Source: Pegoplata infirma (lineage: Eukaryota; Arthropoda; Insecta; Diptera; Anthomyiidae). From it: DNA of 64,000 bases. Made by a program: the position numbers and the translations under genes. Numbering within the stretch: the stretch's first letter is position 1; each line of letters opens with the position of its first letter. This document shows positions 44,229 to 55,692 of this stretch, in pieces. Under the pieces are notes generated by a model that saw only the letters and a program-made list of their open reading frames with translations, made no database searches and was not told the origin of the DNA. The DNA lies in NCBI GenBank assembly GCA_963921195.1, contig OY992536.1, positions 110,820,778 through 110,884,777 on the forward strand, written 5' to 3'.

Positions 44229-45051
44229 GTACATTCCATAATGGCTAATAATCCAAAATATTTAAAACATCTTTTAAAATTTCTTAAAACATTTAATAAA
44301 TTAGCAAATGTCATCTAGACATAATAATTTAATACTTATATGTTTGGTACTTAAAATCAAATTAGAAAGATTAACAAAAATTATCCATTAAGTGTAGATG
44401 CATTAAAAATACATTAAAGTTATAAATTACAATCAAATTAATTTCAAATTTTTATTCGTATATACATACATAAATAATTTTGTTTATTCTTTTATGACTC
44501 ATATTATTCTTAATTTAACACATTTTTCAACAACAGGTCAACCTCGAATTAAAACAATGAGAGAAATTAGAGATGATCACAAACGGTGTAATTAAATATG
44601 TACAATATGCAGGGACGTTTTTTTTGCAGCTCTTTTTCCTCGCGGTAAATGTTAACCAATGCAACAGAGGCGTGCACTTTTTTCTCAGGGGGTAAAGCTG
44701 AAATTTGTGTTAAAAATGGGTCAACTTTCGGCGAGGCTGGGGAGCTCAAAATAAAAAATTTTGACACGCTACTTTTTTTTTAATCATCTACGTGGTATTG
44801 CCTTTCAGATCAATCGAAAAAATTGTAATGTTCTGAACGAAACTTTTAAGACGGAAGCAAAAGAGTGTTGGTAATTTTTGTGCAAAAAATCCCAATTTTT
44901 TTTTTTTTTGATTTTTTTAAAGTTTAAAATGGTGTAACTTAAAAAAAAATTGTATTCGTTATGGTTTTAAAATACCACAAATTTATCTAGCTAACTAAAA
45001 ATTTAGGTTTGAAAAAAATCGGACGTTAAGGGGCCAACAAATTCCCGAACA
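44229..45051. other. AT-rich spacer
   Basis: No gene recognised. It appears to continue beyond the inserted element at 45052-45465. Confidence 0.4.
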
Positions 45052-45465
45052 CAGAAAAAATTTGAATCGAATTTCAATCAACAAAAACGCGGATTCAATT
45101 GATTGATAGAACTTTTTTTCAATCAAACATTTTTTCGATTTTAATCAAAAACTTGATTCATTTTTTTTATAGTCAATCAAAATAATGATTGATTTAACAA
45201 ATGAATTGTAAGCTTATGACAAAATTATTAAAAATTATGTTTTATGTTTATGTTGCCAACAATAAAAAAAAGTAAACCCGGATTATTTTGTATATTTTTT
45301 AATTAATCTATTCAAATAAATTAAAGCAAAAAAAATCTGGTATGTGGAAAATTTGTAATTCGACAGTTAAAAAAACAAAAAATTTAATTAAAACATTGAT
45401 TGACTCACTTAAATTTTTATGATTAATAGATTTAATTGAACATTTTTAGCCAATAATTTTTTGTG
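45052..45465. mobile_element. TIR element with CACAGAAAAAA ends, AATCAA type
   Basis: Ends CACAGAAAAAATTTG and CAATAATTTTTTGTG; the subterminal motifs are TCAATCAA/TTGATTGA in both orientations. It has the same terminal design as 33359-34296 and 48334-49147, with a different internal motif. The TA duplication is not preserved. Confidence 0.6.
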
Positions 45466-45874
45466 TGAAACTGGACCAGGATCGAAAAAAAAATAAAAAT
45501 TTCCACATTCAAATGGCTATAAAGCGCTTTCAAAAATCCAAATTTCATAAAGATCGGAGAATAAACAACAAATTGGCCAGCATTTAAAGCCTTTGTATGC
45601 AAAAGATGTCCCACTTTAGGGGCCCCTGGAGGCGCCCTAATTGGATATGTGGGGTCTCCCGTCCAAACTTAAGCTCAGAATTGCATTAGCTATAAACGGT
45701 ATATTTACTGATCGGTCCAATACTTACTAAATGGAAGAATTATTTCCAAAAAAAAATCAATAATAAACCACTGTGGACTGCATCGTGCCTTATTCAGACA
45801 AAAAGGGCGGATGGACATGCATTCATAGAATGACTTAAAGTCGATCATGGATCAATTATAATTATATATATGTA

Positions 45875-47855
45875 CACAGAAAAAAATAAAAAAAATATTT
45901 GAGTAAATTTTTAATACTATTGAGTAAAAAATTACTCAATTTTGCACCAGAAAACGATTTTACAGTATTGAGTAAATTTTTAATAAAAATTTATTAAATT
46001 TTTATGATTAATACTTCATATTCCGTAGGAAGTACTTTTAAAATCACTTCCAAAAATGCTACAAAATAACAATAAAAATATCTTTCACCAGTTCTTTACT
46101 AAATGATTTTAAAGTATCTCATTTATCTGTTCAAATCACCACAACATATGAACTTCTTTTTCAACTGAAACACTTAGAATGGGGGTGGTGAGTCGAAAAA
46201 GTGCGTTTTTACCAACTTTGTTTGTGTAAAATTTGCAAAACTAATTTTAAAGCCTCAGTTTTAAACACGAACTTTACTATATTGGATGCGAGGATTCCAA
46301 AACTGGTATTAGCTTTTTTCTGACAGCTTCAGTTTTCAATTTATTAAAAAGGGCATAAATATTAGACAAAATTGAAGAGGGCATACATTTCAAAATTTTA
46401 TTTTATCAATATCTCAAAAACTAAAGATGACTCAACAAAAGTAAGAGCATTTTTGGAATCAGCATATCCAACATACCTAAAATCGTCATGCACTTTTTGG
46501 ATGTTATACAAGTGTTGGTAAGTATGGACACACAAATATGCCAAAAGAAACCTATTTTCAAAGTTTCTTTAAGCTATATCTCGAAAACTAGAGCTGATCC
46601 CAAAAAACGGAAGCCAGATTTGAAATCAGCGTACCCCAGCTACCCAAAATTTGGTATCAAAACCCTGGCAAAAAAAGTGTTGCCCTGTGTTATAAATGAA
46701 ATTAATTTTTCTATCACGTAATTGAATATTGATATATTTGGGTCTCCTCTGTAACGTACTCTTAAGTTGCACAAACACAATAGTACTCGATTTAGTAAAA
46801 ATAAGTCATCTTTATTACAAATCTGGTATCCAAATTTTTCTATCGCGTACTGTTTTTAAAATATTGGCGTTTAAAAATCTAAACTCCACTGTTGCGCACT
46901 TATATTCTTTATAAATCACACTAACATTTTCAAACGCGAATATCTCAAAAACAGAATATGCTTGAAAAATTTGGATTGCAGTTTTGGAATCAGGAGGTCC
47001 ATTTTATATGAAATCAAGTCCTATTTGGTGGAAGCAACGTAAGAATACGTAATAGTAGACCCCCAAAAGTGCTAAAATAATGTTTTTTTTCCCCTTTTTA
47101 ACAGCGAATATATCAAAAACGGTACGTGTTATAAAAATTTGGACGGTAGATTTGGAAGCAGGAGACCAAAATCTATAAGGACCAGTTAGAAATTTCACTG
47201 GGACGTTTTTGCTGTCAAACAGTGTTTTTAGTGTAAATATTACAAAAAAATATTCTTTCAATTTATCTTACAAAAAGAAGTGAAAAAATCACTTCTAATT
47301 TAGAATGATTCACCAATTAAAAATGACATAATCACACCCAAAATGCCAAGAAATATGTACTTCTAAAGAAGTGATGAAATATTAACATCCGGATCACTAC
47401 TTCAGAAGTTGTGATAAAAATGTTAATATATATGTACATAATAAACACTAGTGATATATGTTATTCTTAAGTGTCAATCTTTCGCCACTGAAAAGTGGCG
47501 AAAAAAAGAACATAGTACTTTGTGTGTCACGCCCATATTAAATTCATCAATGTTTCAGTTGAAGAAGAAGTACATCTGGTTCATAAGTTGTGGTGAATTT
47601 TGTAGTGAATGGTAAGCTCTTTTTTTGCTGGGTACATACACAAAAAACTATAAACTAAACGAGAATTCAAAGAACTATGAGAGTTAAAAAAAAAAAATAA
47701 ACCAACTATTAAATTTTTATTAAATTATTTACTTAAATTGTTTTTAAAATTGTTAAGTAAATTTTTAATTTCGTCAATTAAAAAAATTCTCAATTTTCGT
47801 TTTTAAATTTAAATAAGTGATTACTCAATTTTGTTTCCTCCATATTTTTCTTTTT
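45875..47855. mobile_element. TIR element, TTGAGTAAAT type, reversed and interrupted
   Basis: The left part (45875-46010) is the reversed 3' end of the element at 50413-51067, and the right part (47640-47855) is its reversed 5' end (AAACTATAAACTAAACGAG, AAGTGATTACTCAATTTTG). TA flanks on the left (45873-45874) and, in a degraded end, on the right. About 1.6 kb of other sequence separates the two parts. Confidence 0.6.
46015..47632. mobile_element. Inverted-repeat insertion within TIR element
   Basis: TCACCACAACATATGAAC...CTTTTTCAACTGAAAC (46137-46172) is mirrored by GTTTCAGTTGAAGAAGAAG...GTTCATAAGTTGTGGTG. The right end reads TTTTTTTGCTGGGTAC. The left edge is less well matched. The interior (46180-47270) repeats phrases such as TATCTCGAAAACTA and TTTGGAATCAG and is non-coding. 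Confidence 0.5.
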
Positions 47856-47975
47856 TGTAAGATAAAAGAGAATTTTGAGCTTAACAAAATGGTACCAAAA
47901 TTTTCGATTTATTGCAACCCGTTTAAAAGTTATAAGCTCTCAAAAATGCCTAAAGACACGTTTTTAGATAACTTT

Positions 47976-48267
47976 GGCCGCTGTTCCAAAAAAAGTAATT
48001 CACATAAAAAAAGTGAAAATGAAAATTTCCGAATTTTTTTGGTGTTCTAGTTTTCACATCCGAATTTCTTTTTCGTTTTGTTTCACATAAATAAAATTTG
48101 GTAAAAGTAAAACGAATATAATTTTTCCTTATAATTTTTTAAATTTAAATTATTCGATTTCAACTTCGAATGAAAACGTGATCAACAAAACACAAAACTT
48201 GATTTCATGTGATTCGGAAATTTTCATGTGAATTAAAAAATTGTGAAATACAGAACAGAGGCCTTTG
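47976..48267. mobile_element. MITE, uninterrupted copy of 33138-34365
   Basis: It runs from GCTGTTCCAAAAAAAG to ACAGAACAGAGGCC, about 290 bp, and gives the pre-insertion sequence for the interrupted copy. No coding capacity. Confidence 0.7.
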
Positions 48268-48333
48268 ACTTCAATTTTCTCTAAACCCTAACGTTATAGA
48301 AAATTTTCGAAACCAGATTCAGAATCAGCATTA

Positions 48334-49147
48334 CACAGAAAAAAAATTAAAAAAAAATTAGTTAAAAAATTCGTAGATTTAATTAAAAAAATAATTAAAT
48401 CCGGACCAATCACTAAAATGCTCATATAAATTAAAAATATATTTGTATGTCGTTAATTAAAAATACATGTATATTTAGTTAATTAAAAACATAATACTAT
48501 AAATTAAAAAATTTTATTAAAATTAAACAAAAAAAATAATTAAAATTTAAATTATATAAATTAAAAATTTAATTAAAAAAATTTTGAAACAAATTAAAAT
48601 TTTAATCGTATAAATTAAATAAAAATAATTAATTTTTTACAAAATAAATAATTTAAAAAACATTTTTTTTAAATAAAAAGGTTAAAAAAAAAAATAATTT
48701 TTCAAAATTTACCAAACATATTTATGCCGTAAAGACATAGTCAGTGAGACAATTTTATAAAGTTAGGTATAATCCTTTTATATACATACACATAAAACTA
48801 TAAACAAAATGAGAATTCAAAAATCTATATGAGAAATAAAAAACTTTCAACAAACTGTTTATACTTCTGCATTTGTTTTTGTAAGACAATGCAAGAGATA
48901 AACACATACCCGCACACAAGGAAAACAAAACAAAAAAATAAGTAAAGCTAAAAATTTAATTAAACCATTAATTATATTAATTAAATATATAATTAATATT
49001 AAACTAAAAAAACAATTAAAATGTTAATTAAAAAAGTTAAAAATTTGATTAAAAAATTAATTATATTAATTAAAAATTTAATTGATTTTAAATTAAAAAA
49101 CAATTACAATTTTAATTAAAATAAAATATACCATATTATTTTCTGTG
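48334..49147. mobile_element. TA-flanked TIR element, TTAATTAAAA type
   Basis: CACAGAAAAAAAATT and ATTATTTTCTGTG ends are flanked by TA (48332-48333, 49148-49149). The interior is almost only A/T, made of AATTAAAAATTTAATTA variants. It interrupts a phrase continuing from CAGATTCAGAATCAGCA to AAAGGTTAATCG. Confidence 0.7.
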
Positions 49148-49516
49148 TAAAAGGTTAATCGAAAACCAAAAAAAAAATGTTGTGAACTTTGAGCTGAAGT
49201 TTCTTAAAATCCTTATGTTATGGAAAAGTTTGGAAACCAAATTTGGAATCACCATTAAGAGATTATTCGAAAACGAGTGTCCAGATCCCAGACGCATCCA
49301 ATCATTTTTCAAATCTCGGCTAGTGTTTTATAATTTTGCCGTTATAAAAAAACTTTGGAGCCTTGTAACTTCTTTGATGGTTGTGATAGAAAAAAGCTTT
49401 TTATACCAGTTTTCATAGCAAAATAATTCGGTCCTCGTACATCGAGGATAACCTGTACTTATGATTTTATGTGTTAACTTTCAAAGGAACATTTTCTTAA
49501 TAAAGTATTAAATATA

Positions 49517-50114
49517 ACACCATCCGACAGCCAATATTAAACATGAACCGGATGATATACGTCTGAAAGTAGAGATCAAATGGAGTAAAACTGCATTTAC
49601 AGTTTTTCATTTCGTGATCCTTTTTCTTTTTAAAAGGACTTCAAAATTTTAAAGGATTACATTTAATAAATTTTCTTTTTAATATTTGTACTTGCCCTAG
49701 GGTGCCACTGGTGATGGCTAATGAAAGAGAAGGATCTCCTCTATTTTTTATTTTGTCATAACAGGACAAAAGGTGAAGTCATTTCAAATATTTTATCAAA
49801 ATTATTTTGAAAATTTGATATTGTAGGATAAAGTTATGAAAGGACGTTATTTACATCCTTTTTCCTGATATGTAAAAAGAATCAAATAGGAAAATTAGAA
49901 AAGATCCTCCTTTTTCGTTTGCTATCACTAGGACAAGTATTAAAAAAATATTTTATAAAATTTAATCCTCTATAACTTTAAAGTCCTTTTAAAATAAAAA
50001 CAGGATCACGAACTAAAAAACTGTAAATGCAGTTTTACCACATTTAGCCTCTAGTTTCAAACGTATTTATCCAATTCGTGTTTAACTTCTTTTTTAACTT
50101 TTGTCGGACGGTGT
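49517..50114. mobile_element. Foldback, 598 bp, ACACCRTCCGACA ends
   Basis: Left ACACCATCCGACA and right TGTCGGACGGTGT are inverted, with arms matching through CTGCATTTACAGTTTTT, CGTGATCCT and a CCTAGGGTGCCACTGG/CTATCACTAGGACAAG centre. Flanks AAATATA and AATACAA may be a decayed duplication. Confidence 0.7.
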
Positions 50115-50412
50115 AATACAACCAATAGACAATATTTTACTATTATCACCTGTGTGTTTTTTTTGTAAGACAGATTTAAACACTTTAGCTTGGGCTATAA
50201 ATGAATTTCCTCATCATAATAGAGGAAGAAATTCAATTTTACTGTTTTTTTTTTTCTTTTTCTTAATTTACAATCTAAAATACCCATTTAAAAAGGTGTT
50301 TTGCGTTGGTTTTGTCTTTTAAGGTGAATTTCTAAATAATTTAAATGTCGAAACTACTGTGGTATCTGGTTGCTGTTTTTTGCGATTTTTAGTATTTTTG
50401 CCTGGGCAAGTG

Positions 50413-51067
50413 CACAGAAAAAAATATGGGGAAAAACAATTTGAGTAATCACTTGTTTAAATTTAAAAAAAGTTTTGAGTAATTTTTTAATTGACGCAAT
50501 TAAAAATTTACTCAAAAATTTAAAAACAAATTGAGTAAATAATTTAATAAGAATTTAATAGCTTTTTTAATTTTTTTTTGGAATTTTCTTAGTTTTTTTT
50601 AATTCTCGTTTAGTTTATAGTTTTTTGTATATATACATGAAAGTTTGTAATCATATTTATAAAATTTTTTTATGTCTTTAAGACAAAAATATATTTGGTA
50701 AAGTTTGAAAAAACATGTTTTTTTTTTGTAAAAAAATATGAAATTTTTTTAAACTTTGTTTTATTTAGAGTAGAAACAGAATAAGCCCGGCACGACTTTT
50801 TCCATACGGTTTGGCAGATTAAACCGGTGGCCGGCGCCGATGTGAAATAAAACTTGTTCTGTTTTTAAAAGGTGGTGCTTCTTGTTCTGTTCCTGCACTT
50901 AATAGTGTCAATTAAAAATTTACTCAAATTTTTTTGGCAAACATTTAATAAATTTTTATTAAAAATTTACTCAATACTATTAAATCGTTTACTGGTGGAA
51001 AATTGAGTAATTTTTTACTCAATAGTATTAAAAATTTACTCAAATTTTTTTTTTATTTCTTTCTGTG
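50413..51067. mobile_element. TIR element, TTGAGTAAAT type, near-complete copy
   Basis: It runs from CACAGAAAAAAATATGGGG to TTATTTCTTTCTGTG and is the uninterrupted equivalent of 11346-12854. It carries a GC-richer insertion at about 50765-50900. The flanks are TG on both sides instead of TA. Confidence 0.7.
50765..50900. mobile_element. Small GC-richer insertion, possible MITE
   Basis: AGTAGAAACAGAATAAG at the left and CTTGTTCTGTTCCTGCACT at the right are imperfectly inverted. The relative at 11346-12854 lacks this segment. The centre (CGGTTTGGCAGATTAAACCG, GGCCGGCGCCG) is unusually GC-rich for the region. Confidence 0.5.
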
Positions 51068-51111
51068 TGCTAACAGATGTCTTAACCTTTTTTCTACTTT
51101 TCCAAAAAAAA

Positions 51112-51658
51112 AAAACAAGTAGGGAAATTACAGTCGATCAAGATCGAACATATAATACCCTACAGCAATGTTTTCTGGAAAATGGATCACAAGTACAAAC
51201 ATGGGCCGATCGGATTTGTTTTTTGATACATCTTTAATTAGCGTAGAAATCACACACAAACTAAATTTCAGTAAAATTTATTTATTCTTGTTATTATAGA
51301 CCGATTTAACCGAATATCGGTCAAAATTTTTATATGGGGACTGAGTTCAAAGATGTTATAATTCGATCGGATAAGGTTACCAAAGTATATGTTTAACACC
51401 CACAAACACAATTTCAATCAAATAATTAAAATTTTCATAAATTTTGAGAGATTTTTTTGTGAATATCGGGAGAGTGGTATGTAAGGGGGTTACAAGTACA
51501 ACTGGTCCAAAAATTTGAAATCATGATTTGTGAAAAAAATCTGATTTTCAGCTGATCCGTATGTTTAAAGGTCGGTCTAGGACCAATATATCGGGTAGTT
51601 ACAAACATCAGCCCAAACTCATTACACCCTACACCACAAAGTGGCGTAGGGTATAAAC
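51112..51658 (-). mobile_element. Mini-me/Helentron-like element, reversed
   Basis: It begins AACAAGTAGGG, a hairpin CAGTCGATC-AA-GATCGAACA and ATAATACCCTAC, and ends CACCACAAAGTGGCGTAGGGTATAAA. The body matches 61650-62408 reversed (GACCGATTTAACCGAATATCGGTC). No (GTCY)n remains. Non-coding. Confidence 0.7.
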
Positions 51659-52115
51659 ACGATCTCAACTTACTTGCTGCACCATAAAATTTGTAAGGAT
51701 TTCGTAATACTATAGTTTAGAAAAACAATATATAGTCTGTTACTAATGCAATAAATTTACGGAACATACATGTTATTTATGTGGGATAGATGAATGAGAA
51801 TGTTCAACCAACAAATCTTTTTGAGGTGTTTAAAATTTAGAATTTTAAGGTAATTTATGTTTTGATTTTAAAAATTGTATTCATTTATTTTAAGTTAAAA
51901 TTGTTACCTGCTTTATTGAAAAGATACCGATCATAAATATAAAATGGAATTCATAATTTTAGTTTCACAAAAAAATATTTTTAAGGGATGTTAAAAAATA
52001 TGATCTTAATCTTAGTTATGATTTATGACATGTTTTAAAGCAAGTTCAGAAAATTTTTTTGGTAAAAATGAAATCTAACATCACCAGAAAATGCAAACGG
52101 GCTAACAAAAGCAAT
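51659..52115. other. AT-rich spacer
   Basis: Nothing recognised. Confidence 0.4.
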
Positions 52116-52630
52116 TAAGAAAATTCTATTCGGTCAAGACCGAACACATTAATACCATTCAGAAGTGTTTGTCGGAAAAGTGGTCCTAAATCAAAACATG
52201 GATCGATTAAATTTGGTTTATTTTCTACACCAACAAAAATATTTTGTTGGTGTAGAAAATATACCCGAACCAAATTTGAATGAAATTATACTATTTAACT
52301 GAATATCGATCGAAATTTATAAAAATAACTTACAATTAGTCTAAAGATGGTTTGATCCGATTTAGTTAGTTTACTAAAGTTCACGTTAAAAACCTGCAAA
52401 CGTATTTTAATCAAATATTTTCTATTTTCATAAATTTTGAGAGATTTTTTTAAAGATGGCTTGAATAGGGGCTAGAAGTAAAACTGGTAAGCTTCCTTTA
52501 AAATTAGAATATGTAAATGCAAAAATTTGTATACCAAATTTCGAAAGGATTCCAATTATAATACGATCATTAGTCATTTAAATCAAATTTGAAGGGGACG
52601 TTTAATGGGGGATATGTCTAAACATGGACC
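52116..52630 (-). mobile_element. Mini-me-like element, degraded, reversed
   Basis: It starts with a hairpin TTCGGTC-AA-GACCGAA (52139-52155) and AATACCATTCAG; the body has GGTTTGATCCGATTTAGTTAG and AAACATGGACCGATT, as in the other copies. A perfect short hairpin (CTACACCAACAAAA and its complement, 52222-52256) lies inside. The far end is not clear. Confidence 0.55.
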
Positions 52631-52800
52631 GATTTTTTCCATTTGAAATTCAGAAAAGATCAATTGTAGTTCAGAAATCACATATAAAATACAGAAAAGC
52701 CCAAATATAATTCGGAATCCACAATTGAATTTTAGAAAGACCAATTGAAATTAAGAAATCACAACTAAAATTCAGAAAAGCCCAATTGGAAACTCAGAAA
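52631..52800. repeat. Minisatellite, reversed unit (AATTCAGAAAAGCCCAATTG)
   Basis: About eight diverged units of the same 20-22-bp repeat as 34440-35110, on the opposite strand. It continues after the hAT-like insertion at 55693-55775. Confidence 0.7.
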
Positions 52801-52810
52801 TAATCAGCTT

Positions 52811-52966
52811 TACCACAAGAAAATATAATAAATTTAAAATGAGCTTTTAATTTTATTTCCATACAAATTGTTTTTGTTTTTAAAATCGACTTTTAAAAAA
52901 TGTATTGAAAATTTGAAATTTAAAATAAAACTTTTGTTAAAATAGACTTTTTGTTTTCTTGTGGTA
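52811..52966. mobile_element. Small TIR element (TACCACAAGAAAA ends)
   Basis: TACCACAAGAAAATA at the left and TTTTCTTGTGGTA at the right are inverted; about 155 bp, AT-rich. It abuts the 5' TSD of the following foldback. Confidence 0.55.
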
Positions 52967-53205
52967 AGGGTAGGGTTGCCATTCGTACTGTTTTAAACAG
53001 TACATGTACTGTTTCTTATAAAAAGTACTGTTTTATGCACAGCACCTAAAACAGTACGCAAAAGTACTGTTTTTTAAAGCGTGTACTGTTTTTGTACTGT
53101 TTTTTTATACTTATCACCAAAATGTAACATTTTTCGAAAAATGTTTTATATTTCACAAAATTTTAATTCAATTTTTAAAAAGGAGCTAAATGCAATTTAA
53201 TTTTA

Positions 53206-54134
53206 TACCACACTCAACAAGAAAAATTATTTAAAAAATGGAAAACTTTACTAAATTCAATAATGATTTAGCTCCATTGCCATGTTTTCCTTCTTTTAAT
53301 CTAAATTTTTCTGAAAAATAAGAAAAAGAAAAAACTAGAAAATGGGAAAAAATTTATTTTATTGAGTACATCTCATTTAAAGTTCCGATTGCGGGCAGAC
53401 CCCCTTAAGTTCGGAACCCATGGGTCCAGACCACCTTAGGCCCAGTCCCATTGGGTCTATTAAGGATCGTCATAGATTTTGATTCAACATCTTTGTCCTT
53501 TTCGCTCTACCTTGCTTAGTTTTTAGGATACGGGAATTTAAGGGCCCAAAAGGGTCTTTAGAATCTTAACGGGATAACTAAAAAACTATTACACGGAGGG
53601 TATAAGACGGTCGTGTAAAGAACTACAAAAATGTATTTGGCATTTTTTTTTTTTTGTTGCGGCAATATTTTCTGAGAAATGAGGAACGCCCAAATTTTTA
53701 GATTCAAATTGAGGAATCCATACATTGAAAGAGGACCGGAGATTCTTTAGAGATTTTTAGAATCGAAAATAAACACTTTTTTGCTCTTTCTGGCTTAGTT
53801 TTTGAAATTTTTGAAACATTTTTTGAAAAAAATAATTTCCTTAAGGCTGGATTACTTATTGCTCCGTTATAAAATAACTCTCCGTTAAATTTAACTTTTT
53901 CATACAAATTTTGACATAAGGCTCCGTTAAATCGGCAGTTAGCAGCTAACTTTTCATTGAGTAATCCGCCCTAAATTGCATAAAATTTACTAAACCTGAA
54001 GAAAAAACTTTATCAATTCTAAGAATATAAATATGATGAACTAATTGGTTGCAAATTATGTCAATGAAATTTAAAAATTTTTTTTAAATTTTACTAAACT
54101 GTGAAAAAAAACAATTTCCCAAATTTAGTTAGGC
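53206..54134. mobile_element. Family-E repeat containing an empty Transib site
   Basis: It runs from CACTCAACAAG to TTTGTTTGAGTG with TA nearby and is homologous, reversed, to 16680-18140 plus 24620-24700. At 53274-53278 it has a single CATTG where the other copy has CAATG-foldback-CAATG. An unrelated stretch with CAGACCCCCTTAAG and GAGGGTATAAGA (53390-53620) and the 132-bp MITE lie inside. Confidence 0.55.
53842..53973. mobile_element. 132-bp MITE, copy 2
   Basis: Ends TAAGGCTGGATTACT and AGTAATCCGCCCTA; the interior CTCCGTTAAATTTAAC and CAGTTAGCAGCTAACT matches 25569-25700. Flanks AATTTCCT and AATTGCAT agree at six of eight bases, compatible with a decayed 8-bp duplication. Confidence 0.65.
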
Positions 54135-54497
54135 CTTTGTTTGAGTGTAATAATACCGTTTTCGCGTTTGCTTTTTAAAGTCGAGTTTTAATTAAAACAC
54201 TGCTTTATGGATTTTTTCATATGTTTTTGATAGGAAGATCGGTGTTTTAGTTAAGCGAAAGCATAGACTACAAAAGATTTTCAAGTAAGATATCGCGGCA
54301 ACTAAGACAAATGCTTCAAAAAGTCAATCGCAATTTTTTCAACACTGATAAAAAAAATAGAATAAATTTGAGGCGGTTTACCTAAAACGTTCCACCGTTC
54401 TGTTAACAACCTTTTATGCTAGTTTTGACTGAGATCTGTTTGAAATTAGGGTAAAAGGGCTAAGTTTTTGTAGTTTGATATAAAATAAGACTTAACA

Positions 54498-55612
54498 AGT
54501 AGAAAAATTAAATTCGACTTGGTCGAATCTATGAATACCCTCCACAATGTTATCTGATAGTAATTTTCTAAAAAAAATTTCAAAAAATTGCATTCAAAAT
54601 TTTTTATTAGAAATATATTAATTTGAGTAAAACTTTTTTTAATCTATCAAATTTTTTTGAGTGTAACATTTTTTTTGACTGTCAACATTTTTTGAGTGTG
54701 ACATTTCATTAAAAAAAAAAATATGTGTACATTTTTTTGAGTGTAAAAATTTTTTGCAGTGTACAATTTCTTTGAGTAACAAGATTACTTTGTAAAATAT
54801 TTTTGTTGTTTTATACCATTTTCCCTGTTTTTATTTTACCAACCTCTTCCTTAAAAACCAAAAACAAACTAACATTCAATCATATAAATCCCACTTTTGG
54901 ATTTTTTTCCAAAAATACTTACTATACACCGTTACATACAGTTACAAAAACAATAACAACACAATAACAAATATTTACTTGTCTAACAACTAAACTGCAC
55001 GCCACGGCAAGAAAACTAACAACAACAAGTTTTAAGAAAACTGGTATTTCACCATGTTGTTAAAACTTGTTTAACGAGTTTTCAACAGTTTAAGGTGAAA
55101 CCAATATGAAATTTAGGGCTTTGCTTATAACTTTTGAACCACTGGACCGATTTTGCTGAAACTCAAAACCAAGCAGGCTTGGGGAACGACAAATATATAT
55201 GCTAAGCTTCAGCACCCTCAGAATTGTCTTTCGAAAGTTAGAGTGGTTTTAATCTCGTAAATTCGTAAAATACCCTTGCCGAAATTTACACTTTTGCTCA
55301 TAACTTTTGAACTACTTGACCGATTTCGCTGAATTGCAATACCAACCTGACCCAGTAAATGGTCAACATATATGTCAAACTTCAGGAGCCTCCGTAAAGT
55401 CTTTCAAAAGTTAGCGTGTTTTCAACGGACAGACAGACAGACAGACGGACGGACGGACGGACGGACGGACGGACGTCGCTAGATCGACTTAAAATCGATC
55501 AAGGATCATGAATATATATACTTTATGGGGTCCTAGACCAATATTTCGATGTGTTACAAACGGAATGACAAACTTATATATACCCTCTATCACTAGAGTG
55601 GAGGGTATAAAA
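54498..55612 (-). mobile_element. Mini-me/DINE-like element, reversed, with inserted sequence
   Basis: The left end AACAAGTAGAAAAATT, a hairpin ATTCGACTTGGTCGAAT and GAATACCCTCCAC are the reversed 3' end. The right end GATGTGTTACAAACGGAATG...GGAGGGTATAAAA is the reversed 5' end, next to (GGAC)n. Between them the body repeats the phrase AACTTTTGAACCACTGGACCG twice. About 500 bp (54580-55080) with TTTTTTGAGTGTAACA repeats do not belong to the known body. Confidence 0.65.
55427..55475 (-). repeat. (GGAC/AGAC)n microsatellite inside mini-me
   Basis: The reverse complement of (GTCY)n: five GACA units followed by GGAC units. It is diagnostic for the mini-me element around it. Confidence 0.85.
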
Positions 55613-55692
55613 AAGTACTGTTTTTATTTGCAATGTACTGTTTTTTGAGACCAAATGTACTGTTATTCCATATTTCAAATCTGGTAACCCTA

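Larger units (their letters stand above)
52971..55692. mobile_element. hAT-like foldback with TACTGTTTT repeats, 2.7 kb, 8-bp TSD
   Basis: The ends TAGGGTTGCCA and TGGTAACCCTA are flanked by the perfect duplication GGTAAGGG (52963-52970, 55693-55700). Both subterminal regions are made of GTACTGTTTT/AAAACAGTAC repeats (52985-53110, 55610-55670). The middle consists of other nested elements: a family-E repeat, a 132-bp MITE and a mini-me-like element. No transposase frame. Confidence 0.8.
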
